In this document: in pieces, positions 1 to 6,899 of the stretch | Layout: the number at the start of each line of letters is the position of its first letter | Position numbering within the stretch: position 1 is the stretch's first letter | DNA from: Alphaproteobacteria bacterium | Lineage (GTDB): Bacteria; Pseudomonadota; Alphaproteobacteria; Caulobacterales; Parvularculaceae | Assembly (NCBI GenBank): GCA_030428745.1 | Contig: JAUIEG010000020.1 | Span: forward strand, 1-13,330 | Length of the DNA: 13,330 nt | Direction: 5' to 3' | Notes under the pieces: model-generated | Databases searched by the model: none | Seen by the model: only the letters and a program-made list of their open reading frames with translations | Told to the model about the DNA's origin: nothing | Program-made: the position numbers and the translations under genes

Positions 1-41
1 CCCGCATCAAGCGCTCGGTATGCGCCCGCCTGTCCCGGAAA

Positions 42-338
42 CTATATGAGAATTTGGCCTATACCGATGGGGCTGGACAAGGCAAGCGTGGGCACGGCCT
101 TGAGCCCTAAAAGCTTGGCCGCTTCGACGCGGCCATGACCAGCAATGATCCCGTCATCCTCCGAGACCAGAACCGGATTGACGAAGCCGAACCGCTCAAT
201 GCTCGCGGCGATCTGGCGAAGTTGTTTCTTTGAGTGGGTGCGGGCGTTGCGTGTATAGGGTTTTAGCGCTGCGATAGGGCGCTCGATGATGTTGCTCTGC
301 AAAATGCTCACGCTCGCTGCTGATAAGTTGCTGGACAT
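42..338 (-). pseudogene. Truncated ParB N-terminal domain protein
   Basis: The reading frame encodes 98 residues that match a ParB/Spo0J-type N-terminal nuclease-like domain. Visible features are an ERPIAALKPYTRNARTH segment (residues 19-35), a QIAASIERFGFVNPVLV segment (42-58) and the conserved GHGR motif (67-70) followed by EAAKLLG. Such domains usually continue past 'VPTLxLS' into a helical section that is absent here. After about residue 88 (near position 77) the sequence changes to a short unrelated tail, SPIGIGQILI, and stops. The start at 338 is chosen because AAGGA lies about 9 bases upstream; the frame stays open to 467 but without a better ribosome site. Genes of this type often sit in prophages or integrated elements, fused to or next to DNA methylases. 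I read it as a remnant cut by an insertion or deletion; a very short intact gene is less likely. Confidence 0.7.
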
Positions 339-507
339 TACGATCATCCTTATGCGGTCGATATGCATTGGAACAAAACGCGCACGACTGATTCCTATGT
401 TCGGCGCGTCGGTTCGAATGTCCAGCATTGGCATCGCGTATGGGGAAAAATTATTGATGAGATTCAAATCGCTATGCGACCTGAGGCCATGTTTAAAAGT
501 CGATGGA

Positions 508-682
508 GAATTCCCTGTTATCGCAAAATGACTTCCCTGTTTTGCGATAGAAAATTCCCTGTTCTTTTTGTGCGCATCAACAGCCGTTTATCGAGAATTT
601 GTTATGACTATCCGCAGCTTGCCGTGATCTGACAGCGAAAATCAGGGCGATTTGCCGTGAATATCTGCAAAAACAGGGAATT
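508..682. repeat. Dispersed AATTCCCTGTT short repeats
   Basis: The copies are GAATTCCCTGTT at 508-519, ACTTCCCTGTT at 531-541, AAATTCCCTGTT at 552-563 and the reverse complement AACAGGGAATT at 672-682. The first three are spaced about 21-23 bases apart, roughly two helical turns. This regular spacing could suit a protein-binding array, such as a transposase or replication-initiator site, but the function is unknown. Confidence 0.6.
519..549. repeat. Perfect 10-bp inverted repeat (hairpin)
   Basis: TATCGCAAAA at 519-528 pairs exactly with TTTTGCGATA at 540-549, leaving an 11-base loop that contains one TTCCCTG copy. There is no adjoining T-run, so it is not a standard intrinsic terminator. 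It may be part of a mobile-element end or a protein-binding site. Confidence 0.6.
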
Positions 683-755
683 ATCAGGGGAGACGGGTTC
701 GCCAAAGACTGCGTCGCCCACCATTTTCATATTGCCGGCGCCGGGCGAGCAGCCC

Positions 756-3152
756 TCATTCGGTCTCCATGAGCTCGATCACGGAATAAGCAGCATCGCC
801 TCTTATCTCCGCCTCATGAAATGGAAACCGATAGAGCCGTCCGTCAGAGAAGAGTTGCGTTTGATCAAGATAGTAGGGGGACGCCGGATTCGTCGATTGA
901 GCGTAGCTCAGTATTCCTTCAGCGACAGGCCCATCGTCATCGAACGTAACAAGCTGAATATAAGACGATCCGTCTTCGATTTCGTATTTTGCGTCCGCGA
1001 GGCCGCCGACCCCGATCAGGTTGAGCACGCCCTCGCGATCGCTTCCCCCGGGGATAGGAATTCGCGTTTTGCCGTTCGCTATATATTGGACCTCGCCAAG
1101 CGACACATCGATTTGCAAGCCGTTGTGACGAAGGGCCAGCACCGCCTTTGCCAGCGCATGCCATAATCCTTCCCTGACCGCCTCATCGGATATGTTTAGC
1201 TCGCGAGGTGTGTTTGCCGGATCGGCCATGTCGAATTTTACAGCATACAGATTTTCAAGTCCGGCCGCATATTTCCAGAACTCTCGGAACAAGACAGCGC
1301 CTCGGCTCCCCACACGGTTTGTGCGATCCCAATTGGTGAGCACATCGCATACGCTTCCGAGTTCGATGTCTTGGTCTTCGATCCGGAAGGCCTTAAGTCC
1401 GTCGCATACGGTAAGAAACTTATCCAGCTCCTTAATCGCAACATAATTCCGGTTGGAAAAAAGCATCCCTTTCATGCTTTCAATCGACGCATGCCTAATC
1501 AGGGTTTCGTCTGTCGAGAGCGCGCCTTCCACCTCGGCAATGCTCATGCGGGTTCTCATGCCAAGAGGGGCTTCGCGGGGGCCCATAATGCGCGCCAGTT
1601 TTGTGTTGCGCGTATCTTTCGAGACAACCCAGTAGCTATCGTTACTGTTAAGGAAGTATGGCTCGTTGATGTTCAAAGGCAGAGCTTCAGCGGGCAAATA
1701 AGGTTCGTCCGAGGACGTCCAATTGCACGCCTTGCTGGTGCCATCCAGGACAATCAAAAATGAACTCTCGAAAAGTGATTGCGCGAAAGGCGAGGGGGCG
1801 CATGTTTCAATCAGGCTATCAGGCGCGTTCGGCGTTCGGCCTATGTCGGCGAACAAGCTGTTCCCGGCCCGGTCAGCAGCCAAGGTCGTTGTGAATCCCA
1901 GGCCTCGATAGGCCTTCAGGGAGCTCACAATATCTGGAACGCTCTGCGCCTTGTTCATTTCGAGCGATGTCTCCAAGGCGTCCGTGTTTCCCTTGTTGGC
2001 GTCGCCAAGCGCGAAGGCGCGTTGCCGCGTCCAGCCGAGACCCGCTTCCTTCAAGTCAATGACCGGTCCATGCACCGTCTCGTAAAACGTATGCGTCTTG
2101 GTCTGTAAGGCGCCGTCATTGTTCAGGACCGCCACGGTGACCGTCTTTTCCCGCATGGGCCGCGTTTGTCCGTCGTAAATGTAAGATGTCGGATCATCCT
2201 TATTGATGAGCAGCTCAAACAGCGTAAATCGCCGTGCGGTTGATACGGTGTGGGTCCAGGCCGCATCCTTGTTGAATCCAATGTTTATGGGCGGAATCCC
2301 CGCAAGGCTCGCGCCCATCACGTCAAGCTCGCCTGGAATTGTCAGATGGAGTTGGTAGAACCGATTGGTTGTCGTCCAAGGAAAATGAGGGTTTGCTACC
2401 AGCAATCCTCGATTATTCACAGTGGCGGCGGAGCCAAAAGCCCAGCCATTACTGCCGAGACGGGATGGGAGAGGGGTAATTTCCATCGCAGATATGCTGG
2501 CCGCGTCGGACATAGCATCGGCGCGCGCCGCGACCATGGCTCTAGCGAAAAGGCCTCCGCTCGCCATGATCATCTTGTCTTCGTATATCTTGTATATATC
2601 GAGCGGCAAGGCGGGCCGCAGCCATGCTGAATCGGCGCACGCTTCGGAACGCCTTCGATCGGCAACTTCATTTAGGTATCTGTTGTACCCCGCCGCGTAG
2701 CCGGCAAGCATGGCTTTAACCGCGCTCGACAATGTTTGGTAGCGCGCGCTTAAAAAAGTGTCGTCGAGATAATATTTATAGAACAAATCCGCGGTCAGGT
2801 TTTGCGCTTCCTTGTCGCCGATCATCGCTGTTCCCGAGGGGCCGAAATATTTCGATCGCTCCCCGTTAACAGTCATGATTTGCTCGGCCAAAAGGCAAAA
2901 ATTGTCTGTCGCATACGCATAGCCAGCGCCGTAGCCGAGGCCCCCATAGTCGTCGGCTTTGACATGCACGACGCCATAGGCGGTGCGGCGCAACGCCACG
3001 CTTGTTCCGGCATTGGCCAATCCTGACGCCGCCGCCGGCGCGGTGTTTTTCAAATCGGTTCCGCAGCCCCATAACATGATTAGAGAGAACGCCAGCGCAG
3101 CGATCCTCAGCGCTTGATCGAGGGCGATGCGAATAGTTCCACTTGCCGTCAT
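756..3152 (-). CDS. Penicillin/AHL acylase-family hydrolase (S45), lipoprotein
   Basis: This is a 798-residue N-terminal-nucleophile acylase precursor; the family cleaves amide-linked acyl groups after self-processing into two chains. A signal peptide with a probable lipobox (LWGC, Cys30) suggests an exported lipoprotein; Trp in the lipobox is unusual. The alpha-chain motif GYGAGYAYATDN is near residues 74-84. The predicted processing site is Gly233/Ser234 in GSNGWA. Counting from that Ser as beta1, His is at beta23 (NPHFPW), Val at beta70 and Asn at beta269 (LNSNDSYW). These are the PvdQ/cephalosporin-acylase-type catalytic positions, so the enzyme should be active. The start at 3152 is preferred because GGAG lies 6 bases upstream; 3164 is an alternative. 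It diverges from the GntR gene. The family includes acyl-homoserine-lactone, penicillin, cephalosporin and lipopeptide acylases, and the true substrate cannot be named. The surrounding peptidase genes favour an acylated peptide. Confidence 0.9.
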   Translation of the reverse strand: MTASGTIRIALDQALRIAALAFSLIMLWGCGTDLKNTAPAAASGLANAGTSVALRRTAYGVVHVKADDYGGLGYGAGYAYATDNFCLLAEQIMTVNGERSKYFGPSGTAMIGDKEAQNLTADLFYKYYLDDTFLSARYQTLSSAVKAMLAGYAAGYNRYLNEVADRRRSEACADSAWLRPALPLDIYKIYEDKMIMASGGLFARAMVAARADAMSDAASISAMEITPLPSRLGSNGWAFGSAATVNNRGLLVANPHFPWTTTNRFYQLHLTIPGELDVMGASLAGIPPINIGFNKDAAWTHTVSTARRFTLFELLINKDDPTSYIYDGQTRPMREKTVTVAVLNNDGALQTKTHTFYETVHGPVIDLKEAGLGWTRQRAFALGDANKGNTDALETSLEMNKAQSVPDIVSSLKAYRGLGFTTTLAADRAGNSLFADIGRTPNAPDSLIETCAPSPFAQSLFESSFLIVLDGTSKACNWTSSDEPYLPAEALPLNINEPYFLNSNDSYWVVSKDTRNTKLARIMGPREAPLGMRTRMSIAEVEGALSTDETLIRHASIESMKGMLFSNRNYVAIKELDKFLTVCDGLKAFRIEDQDIELGSVCDVLTNWDRTNRVGSRGAVLFREFWKYAAGLENLYAVKFDMADPANTPRELNISDEAVREGLWHALAKAVLALRHNGLQIDVSLGEVQYIANGKTRIPIPGGSDREGVLNLIGVGGLADAKYEIEDGSSYIQLVTFDDDGPVAEGILSYAQSTNPASPYYLDQTQLFSDGRLYRFPFHEAEIRGDAAYSVIELMETE

Positions 3153-3295
3153 TTCATTCTCCATGGCGGTTCCAAACACTGTTCGGTGGGAGGTATGGCG
3201 GCTTATTATAAAAATGCAAATCAATTCAGCTGTAAATTAAAATAAAGCCGCCATAATGTGGAAAGAATGGACATGATTCCGAAGTTTGCTATGTA
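3153..3295. promoter_or_regulatory. Divergent acylase/gntR promoter region
   Basis: This AT-rich intergenic region lies between two divergent starts. On the minus strand it contains a perfect TATAAT (3205-3210), a good -10 candidate for the acylase; no strong -35 is visible at the usual spacing. On the plus strand CATAAT (3252-3257) could serve the regulator gene. Both candidate -10 boxes lie at the arms of an 11-bp inverted repeat, so a protein bound there could control both genes. Confidence 0.5.
3194..3255. promoter_or_regulatory. 11-bp perfect inverted repeat, candidate operator
   Basis: TATGGCGGCTT at 3194-3204 is the exact reverse complement of AAGCCGCCATA at 3245-3255. The arm starts are 51 bases apart, about five helical turns. 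The arms resemble sequences at 4338-4360, 10669-10720 and 10821-10876. Binding by the adjacent GntR protein is an inference from position. Confidence 0.5.
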
Positions 3296-4054
3296 ATGGC
3301 TGTTAACAACTTGAACCGCACACGGACCTCACCGGCGATTTTACGAATGAAAAAAGCAAAAAAAGTGACGAATGACAGTGATGACGAGGCGACGCCTTAC
3401 GGCATCATCATGGACGCCATCATCACTCAAAAACTTTCGCCTAGTCAGAAAGTTTCGGAGAACATTCTGGTCGATCAATTTGGATTGAGCCGGACCAGTG
3501 CGCGGAACATTATAGAGCAACTCATTGCACAGAAATTCCTGGTCACTATATCACCCCGAATAACAAGAGTTGCGCCGCTGACTTTGTTGGACGTGAAGCA
3601 GAATTTTGCGATGCGTAAAATATTGCAGCCAAGCATCTTTTCGATAGCTGTTCCCGCGATCAATCACGAAAAACTGGCAAGGCTGAACGATGATGTATGT
3701 CGTAATGAGGCTATTAAGGACGATAAGGCGGCCCTGCAGGTTCTGAAGGCGAATAAAGCTTTCAATATGTATGTCGCCGAGTGTGCGGGCTATCCCTTGC
3801 TTATTCACTGGGTCAGTCAGTTAGAAGACACGACGATGCGTATTTATTGGCTCTATGTGCAAATAGCGGGATCGCTTCCGTTCGCATGGGAGCATCAGCT
3901 CGATCTTGTTGAGACCATAAGGTCGGAAAATCCGGAACAGATAGAGAAAAGGGTGATCTCGATCCTGTCAGCGAGCGAAGAAAGCATTTTGAAGGCGGTC
4001 TTTTCTCATAACAAACTTGTTTCACAAGATCTGTGCATCCCCTCTGCTATTTAG
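3296..4054 (+). CDS. GntR-family (FCD subfamily) transcriptional regulator
   Basis: The 252-residue protein has a winged helix-turn-helix at about residues 35-95. This includes LSPSQKVSENILVDQFGLSRTSARNIIEQL, the GntR pattern in which 'SRTxxR' precedes the recognition-helix region. An all-helical FCD-like ligand domain follows at about 98-235. FCD domains usually bind a metal through an 'FH' His, an 'EH' His and a later His. Here the first is Asn157 (AFNMYV), EH survives as His200, and the third is not evident, so metal or ligand binding is probably altered. The ATG at 3296 has only a weak upstream purine stretch; an internal ATG at 3347 is possible and keeps the DNA-binding domain whole. It diverges from the acylase gene and is the only regulator in the window, so it probably controls this locus. 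The effector is unknown. Confidence 0.85.
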   Translation: MAVNNLNRTRTSPAILRMKKAKKVTNDSDDEATPYGIIMDAIITQKLSPSQKVSENILVDQFGLSRTSARNIIEQLIAQKFLVTISPRITRVAPLTLLDVKQNFAMRKILQPSIFSIAVPAINHEKLARLNDDVCRNEAIKDDKAALQVLKANKAFNMYVAECAGYPLLIHWVSQLEDTTMRIYWLYVQIAGSLPFAWEHQLDLVETIRSENPEQIEKRVISILSASEESILKAVFSHNKLVSQDLCIPSAI

Positions 4055-4212
4055 CCTCGTGCCTCGCGGCGCATTGCGCGCGACCGATCCTGTCCGCCAT
4101 TTCTCCATCACCGGCAAGCCGCAAACAACGTGAGCGCTGCGGAGCGTTGAGCTTTGCCCCAGTCTGGCCGGTTGGCCGAGAGATGGGCTTGTCTTGCCGG
4201 CTTTTCCCCGGC

Positions 4213-4236
4213 GCGGGGTGAAAAACCGGACCCCGC
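4213..4236 (+). repeat. GC-rich 7-bp hairpin
   Basis: GCGGGGT (4213-4219) pairs with ACCCCGC (4230-4236) around a 10-base A-rich loop. A second short stem, GCCGG/CCGGC (4196-4212), lies just upstream. No T-run follows. It could be a factor-assisted terminator for the regulator gene, about 160 bases after its stop, or part of a repeat element. Confidence 0.4.
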
Positions 4237-4337
4237 ATGTTTCGCATTGGCTGATGGCGGCTATGCCCCGATGGGTGTTGTGGTCTTTTTGCCACAAATA
4301 CGAAAACTGTTTAAATCGGTCATAAGGATTGCTTGAA

Positions 4338-4360
4338 AATAAATAAGGCTGAATTATTCT
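4338..4360 (+). promoter_or_regulatory. Shared AATAAGGCTG-N-ATTATT motif, receptor copy
   Basis: AATAAGGCTGAATTATT (4342-4358) matches the motif seen at 3237-3259, 10698-10720 and 10854-10876, with AATAA at one end and an AT-rich ATTATT/ATAAT block at the other. It overlaps the candidate -10 of the receptor promoter. It may be a regulator site or only promoter similarity. Confidence 0.35.
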
Positions 4361-4490
4361 GATTTCGGACTTTCTCGCCTTGCCTGCGCCAAAAAAAGGA
4401 TCCGTCAGGAGCTGTTTTTGGTCAGGCTAAACGCCCCTGCAAGCCTTTTGGCGGGTGTGGGCGTGGAGGGCGTGATTGCTCATGAGGCGG

Positions 4491-4517
4491 GCGCAATCGG
4501 TTTTGCGCAGGCGCAAT
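4491..4517 (+). repeat. GCGCAA direct and inverted repeats
   Basis: GCGCAAT occurs at 4491-4497 and again at 4511-4517, exactly 20 bases apart. TTGCGC at 4503-4508 is the inverted form between them. Either of two mutually exclusive hairpins could form in the receptor leader, or the array could be a protein-binding site. It lies about 70-95 bases before the receptor start codon. Confidence 0.4.
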
Positions 4518-4584
4518 ATTAATTACAGCAGCCAAGACGGTGATGTGTTCATCTGGCTCTTAGGTTGCCGAAAGAGGGGTTGGC

Positions 4585-6747
4585 ATGGAGTTATCAATGC
4601 GACGGATAAACGGTTTCATTTCAGGGGGCGTGTCCCTATTGGCGCTCACTACCGCAGCCTATGCGGAAGGGGCGTCGAGTAGAGATTCGATAATCGTCAC
4701 GGCGACCAAGAGAAACGAGTCGTTGCAGGATGTACCTTTAAGTATTACGGCCCTTACGGATGAGAATCTTGAAAGGCTCGGAGCCGAAAGGCTTGAAGAC
4801 TATCTTAGTCAGGCGCCAGGCGTATCGTTTACGTCTTCAGGGATCGTGAACGCCAAGCCGACAATAAGGGGTATTGCGACTTCGTCGGCGCCGGGGCAGG
4901 GGCAAGCGCCTGTCGGCATATATATCGATGATCTGCCGTCATTGTCTCGCGCGTTTCCGTTCGCGACGACTGACTTGAGGGTGTTTGATCTTGAGCGTGT
5001 CGAGATTTTGCGCGGCCCTCAAGGAACGCTTTTCGGTTCTGGCTCCGCCGGCGGCGCCATCAGGCTTATTTCCAACAAACCCAATCTTGAAGCTTTTGAG
5101 GCAAAGGCTGATGTCGGCGTTGCGTCTGTGAAGGGCGGGGGAGTGAGTCAGGCTTATAATTCAATGCTCAACATTCCCATCGTTGATGAATTGGCGGCGT
5201 TGCGTGTCGTGGGGTATTACCACGAAGAAGCTGGCTATATCGATAACATTGCGCAAGGCGTCGAAGATACCGGAGAGCGTGATTCATTTGGCGGGCGAGC
5301 GATGTTGTCGGTCCACCCGACTGACGCGCTGAAACTGCGCTTTTCGGGGACATATCAAAAAGACAAACAAGACACGACCGCGCCGTTCGGTTTTTATGAT
5401 CCGGCCGATGGCGACATCGATGAATACAACACCATCGATTCTAACGATACGGATATCGAGACGGTGATCTTAAACTTCACCGGGGAATATGATTTCGGCA
5501 GCGTGAATGTTTTCTCCTCAACGTCCTATGGAGAAACAAAGGCCCGTCTGAATAAGGACAATGACGCCTATGTAGGCTTCATCGCCAGCGTGCTCGATGA
5601 TTTGGTTCTGTCTCCGAGCGATGAGGTCGTCTCCGGACAAGACATCGATGCGAAGACGATCTCCCAGGAAATCAGGTTTACATCGACTAACGACAGTCCG
5701 TTCCAATGGTTGATTGGCGGATTCTTCCTGGATCAAGAGTTCTCGGTTGTGGAATCCTGGACGGTGCCTTCGCTAGACTACGTTCCGGTAAACGTCATTA
5801 TCGGCGCGAATACGCGGGAGCTCGCGTTGTTTGGCGAGGCGAGCTACACCTTGGCCGACAGATTGACATTTACGGCCGGCGCCCGCCTGTTCAACAACAA
5901 ATCGGACTTCGACAATATATCCAGCATTCTGGGTGATGAAGAAGTCAAGACGGCCAGGCCCGCTGAGGAAACATCCGTCACGCCAAAATTCGCATTGGCC
6001 TATGAGGTCAGTGATGAGGTGAATATTTACGCCACGGCGGCCAAAGGCTATCGGGTTGGCCGCGCGAACTTCGCTATTCCCGATCCGCTGACCGACATCG
6101 AAGTGCCCCAGGCCTATGAGTCTGATGAATTGTGGAACTATGAAGTCGGCCTGAAATCTGGCTTGATGGACAATGCGTTGATTTTCAATGTGGCGCTGTT
6201 CTACATCGACTGGAAAAATATCCAGATGCCGCGGAACATCGAAGGTAATGTCATCACGGACAATGCGGGCAATGCAGAGTCTAAAGGGGTTGAACTTGAA
6301 ATCGATTACGCCCCGGCGGAATGGCTCAGCTTCGGCGGCACATACGCCTATGTTGACGGTGAGATTACGGAATCCTTTGAGGGGTCCTATGCGAATGTCG
6401 GGGACGTGTTGCCCGGTTCGTCAAAGCACAGCTTCTCTACTCATCTTGAGTTGAGTAAAAGCGACATTTTTGCTGGCGCCAACGGTTATCTCCGGATGGA
6501 TCAGCAATATATGGGGTCAAGGTTCCAGGATTTGGACAATTCCGATTCATTTGTCACGGATGATTACAGCCTGATAAATATCCGCGCCGGTATTGAATGG
6601 CAAAATTACGAGATTGTTCTCTATGCGGAGAACTTGCTTGATAATCGTGTCGCCTTGCTTCAGTATGATGGAGACGGTTTTAATGTCTCTCATGCTCAAT
6701 ATACAAGGCCGAGAACGATCGGCGTGACGCTTCGCGCTGAGTTCTAG
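4585..6747 (+). CDS. TonB-dependent outer-membrane receptor
   Basis: The 720-residue protein would import a ligand through the outer membrane using TonB energy. A Sec signal peptide ends near Ala27 (TTAAYA). A TonB-box-like DSIIVTATKR (34-43) is followed by the plug domain (about 45-167), containing TIRGIATS and VEILRGPQGTLFGSGSAGGAIRLIS-type motifs. The rest is a 22-strand-type beta barrel ending in the usual C-terminal Phe (LRAEF). There is no N-terminal STN signalling domain, so sigma/anti-sigma signalling through it is unlikely. AGAGGGG lies 5 bases before the ATG. Receptors of this class in sphingomonads and relatives carry siderophores, sugars, aromatics or peptides, so the ligand cannot be read from the sequence. 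The nearby secreted hydrolases suggest a peptide-like or acylated compound. Confidence 0.93.
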   Translation: MELSMRRINGFISGGVSLLALTTAAYAEGASSRDSIIVTATKRNESLQDVPLSITALTDENLERLGAERLEDYLSQAPGVSFTSSGIVNAKPTIRGIATSSAPGQGQAPVGIYIDDLPSLSRAFPFATTDLRVFDLERVEILRGPQGTLFGSGSAGGAIRLISNKPNLEAFEAKADVGVASVKGGGVSQAYNSMLNIPIVDELAALRVVGYYHEEAGYIDNIAQGVEDTGERDSFGGRAMLSVHPTDALKLRFSGTYQKDKQDTTAPFGFYDPADGDIDEYNTIDSNDTDIETVILNFTGEYDFGSVNVFSSTSYGETKARLNKDNDAYVGFIASVLDDLVLSPSDEVVSGQDIDAKTISQEIRFTSTNDSPFQWLIGGFFLDQEFSVVESWTVPSLDYVPVNVIIGANTRELALFGEASYTLADRLTFTAGARLFNNKSDFDNISSILGDEEVKTARPAEETSVTPKFALAYEVSDEVNIYATAAKGYRVGRANFAIPDPLTDIEVPQAYESDELWNYEVGLKSGLMDNALIFNVALFYIDWKNIQMPRNIEGNVITDNAGNAESKGVELEIDYAPAEWLSFGGTYAYVDGEITESFEGSYANVGDVLPGSSKHSFSTHLELSKSDIFAGANGYLRMDQQYMGSRFQDLDNSDSFVTDDYSLINIRAGIEWQNYEIVLYAENLLDNRVALLQYDGDGFNVSHAQYTRPRTIGVTLRAEF

Positions 6748-6768
6748 GACTGAGAGCAGTCTTAGAAC
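6741..6768 (+). terminator. Hairpin overlapping the receptor stop codon
   Basis: GTTCTAGGACTG (6741-6752) pairs with CAGTCTTAGAAC (6757-6768): 12 pairs including one G-U, with the 4-base loop AGAG. The stem includes the TAG stop codon (6745-6747). It is followed by AGCTTTCTGG rather than a long T-run. It could be a weak terminator or a 3'-end stabiliser of the receptor mRNA. Confidence 0.5.
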
Positions 6769-6787
6769 TAGCTTTCTGGCCATTACT

Positions 6788-6826
6788 TTACAGCCTCCCA
6801 GCATGACTTATGCTGGGAGGCTGTAA
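6788..6826 (+). terminator. Perfect 17-bp hairpin between receptor and peptidase genes
   Basis: TTACAGCCTCCCAGCAT (6788-6804) pairs exactly with ATGCTGGGAGGCTGTAA (6810-6826) around the loop GACTT. No T-run follows on either strand, so intrinsic termination is uncertain. A very stable processing or stabilising hairpin that separates receptor and peptidase expression is an equally good reading. Confidence 0.55.
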
Positions 6827-6899
6827 CTGATAGGCTTGCTTGGCTGATGGATCAGCGGCGACAGGTCTATGGCGAGCGGTTTTGGATGGCCGATTGAAA

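Larger units (their letters stand above)
339..755. other. Non-coding border region with TTCCCTGTT repeats
   Basis: I see no convincing gene in these 417 bases; the short open frames lack ribosome sites and family features. The stretch holds three copies of TTCCCTGTT on the plus strand (within 508-519, 531-541 and 552-563) and one inverted copy, AACAGGGAATT, at 672-682. The module runs to within about 50-75 bases of the acylase stop codon. From memory, similar AACAGGGAATT-rich stretches lie beside transposase or integrase remnants in alphaproteobacteria, but I cannot check this here. The position next to a truncated ParB gene suggests an old mobile-element junction. Confidence 0.5.
4055..4584 (+). 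other. 530-base non-coding region before the receptor gene
   Basis: No supported gene is present. Positions 4055-4280 are GC-rich with several short inverted repeats, unlike the AT-rich stretch at 4280-4370. This first part may be a dispersed intergenic repeat or a decayed sequence. The second part holds a plausible promoter: TTGCTT at 4329-4334 and AATTAT at 4352-4357, 17 bases apart. If it is used, the receptor mRNA would have a leader of about 220 bases, long enough for RNA-level control, but I recognise no riboswitch. Confidence 0.45.

Noticed and set aside
363..632. 89-codon plus-strand frame through the TTCCCTGTT repeats
   Set aside because: The protein reflects the repeated DNA words and has no domain; it overlaps the ParB remnant on the other strand.
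657..1166. 169-codon open frame on the plus strand
   Set aside because: It lies mostly antisense to the well-supported acylase gene, has no recognisable domain and no good ribosome site; it is a shadow frame.
4022..4297. 91-codon minus-strand frame in the GC-rich intergenic block
   Set aside because: No family features or ribosome site are seen, and an overlapping frame is equally open; the GC-rich composition explains both.
4343..4520. Open plus-strand frame ending AGAIGFAQAQY, considered as a lasso or other peptide precursor
   Set aside because: There is no usable start codon with a ribosome site, no leader-core pattern, and no lasso cyclase or leader peptidase gene in the window.
6840..6899. 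TTG start for the S9 peptidase, 20 codons upstream
   Set aside because: It would bury the lipoprotein signal behind a charged extension; ATG 6900 gives a standard signal and lipobox.
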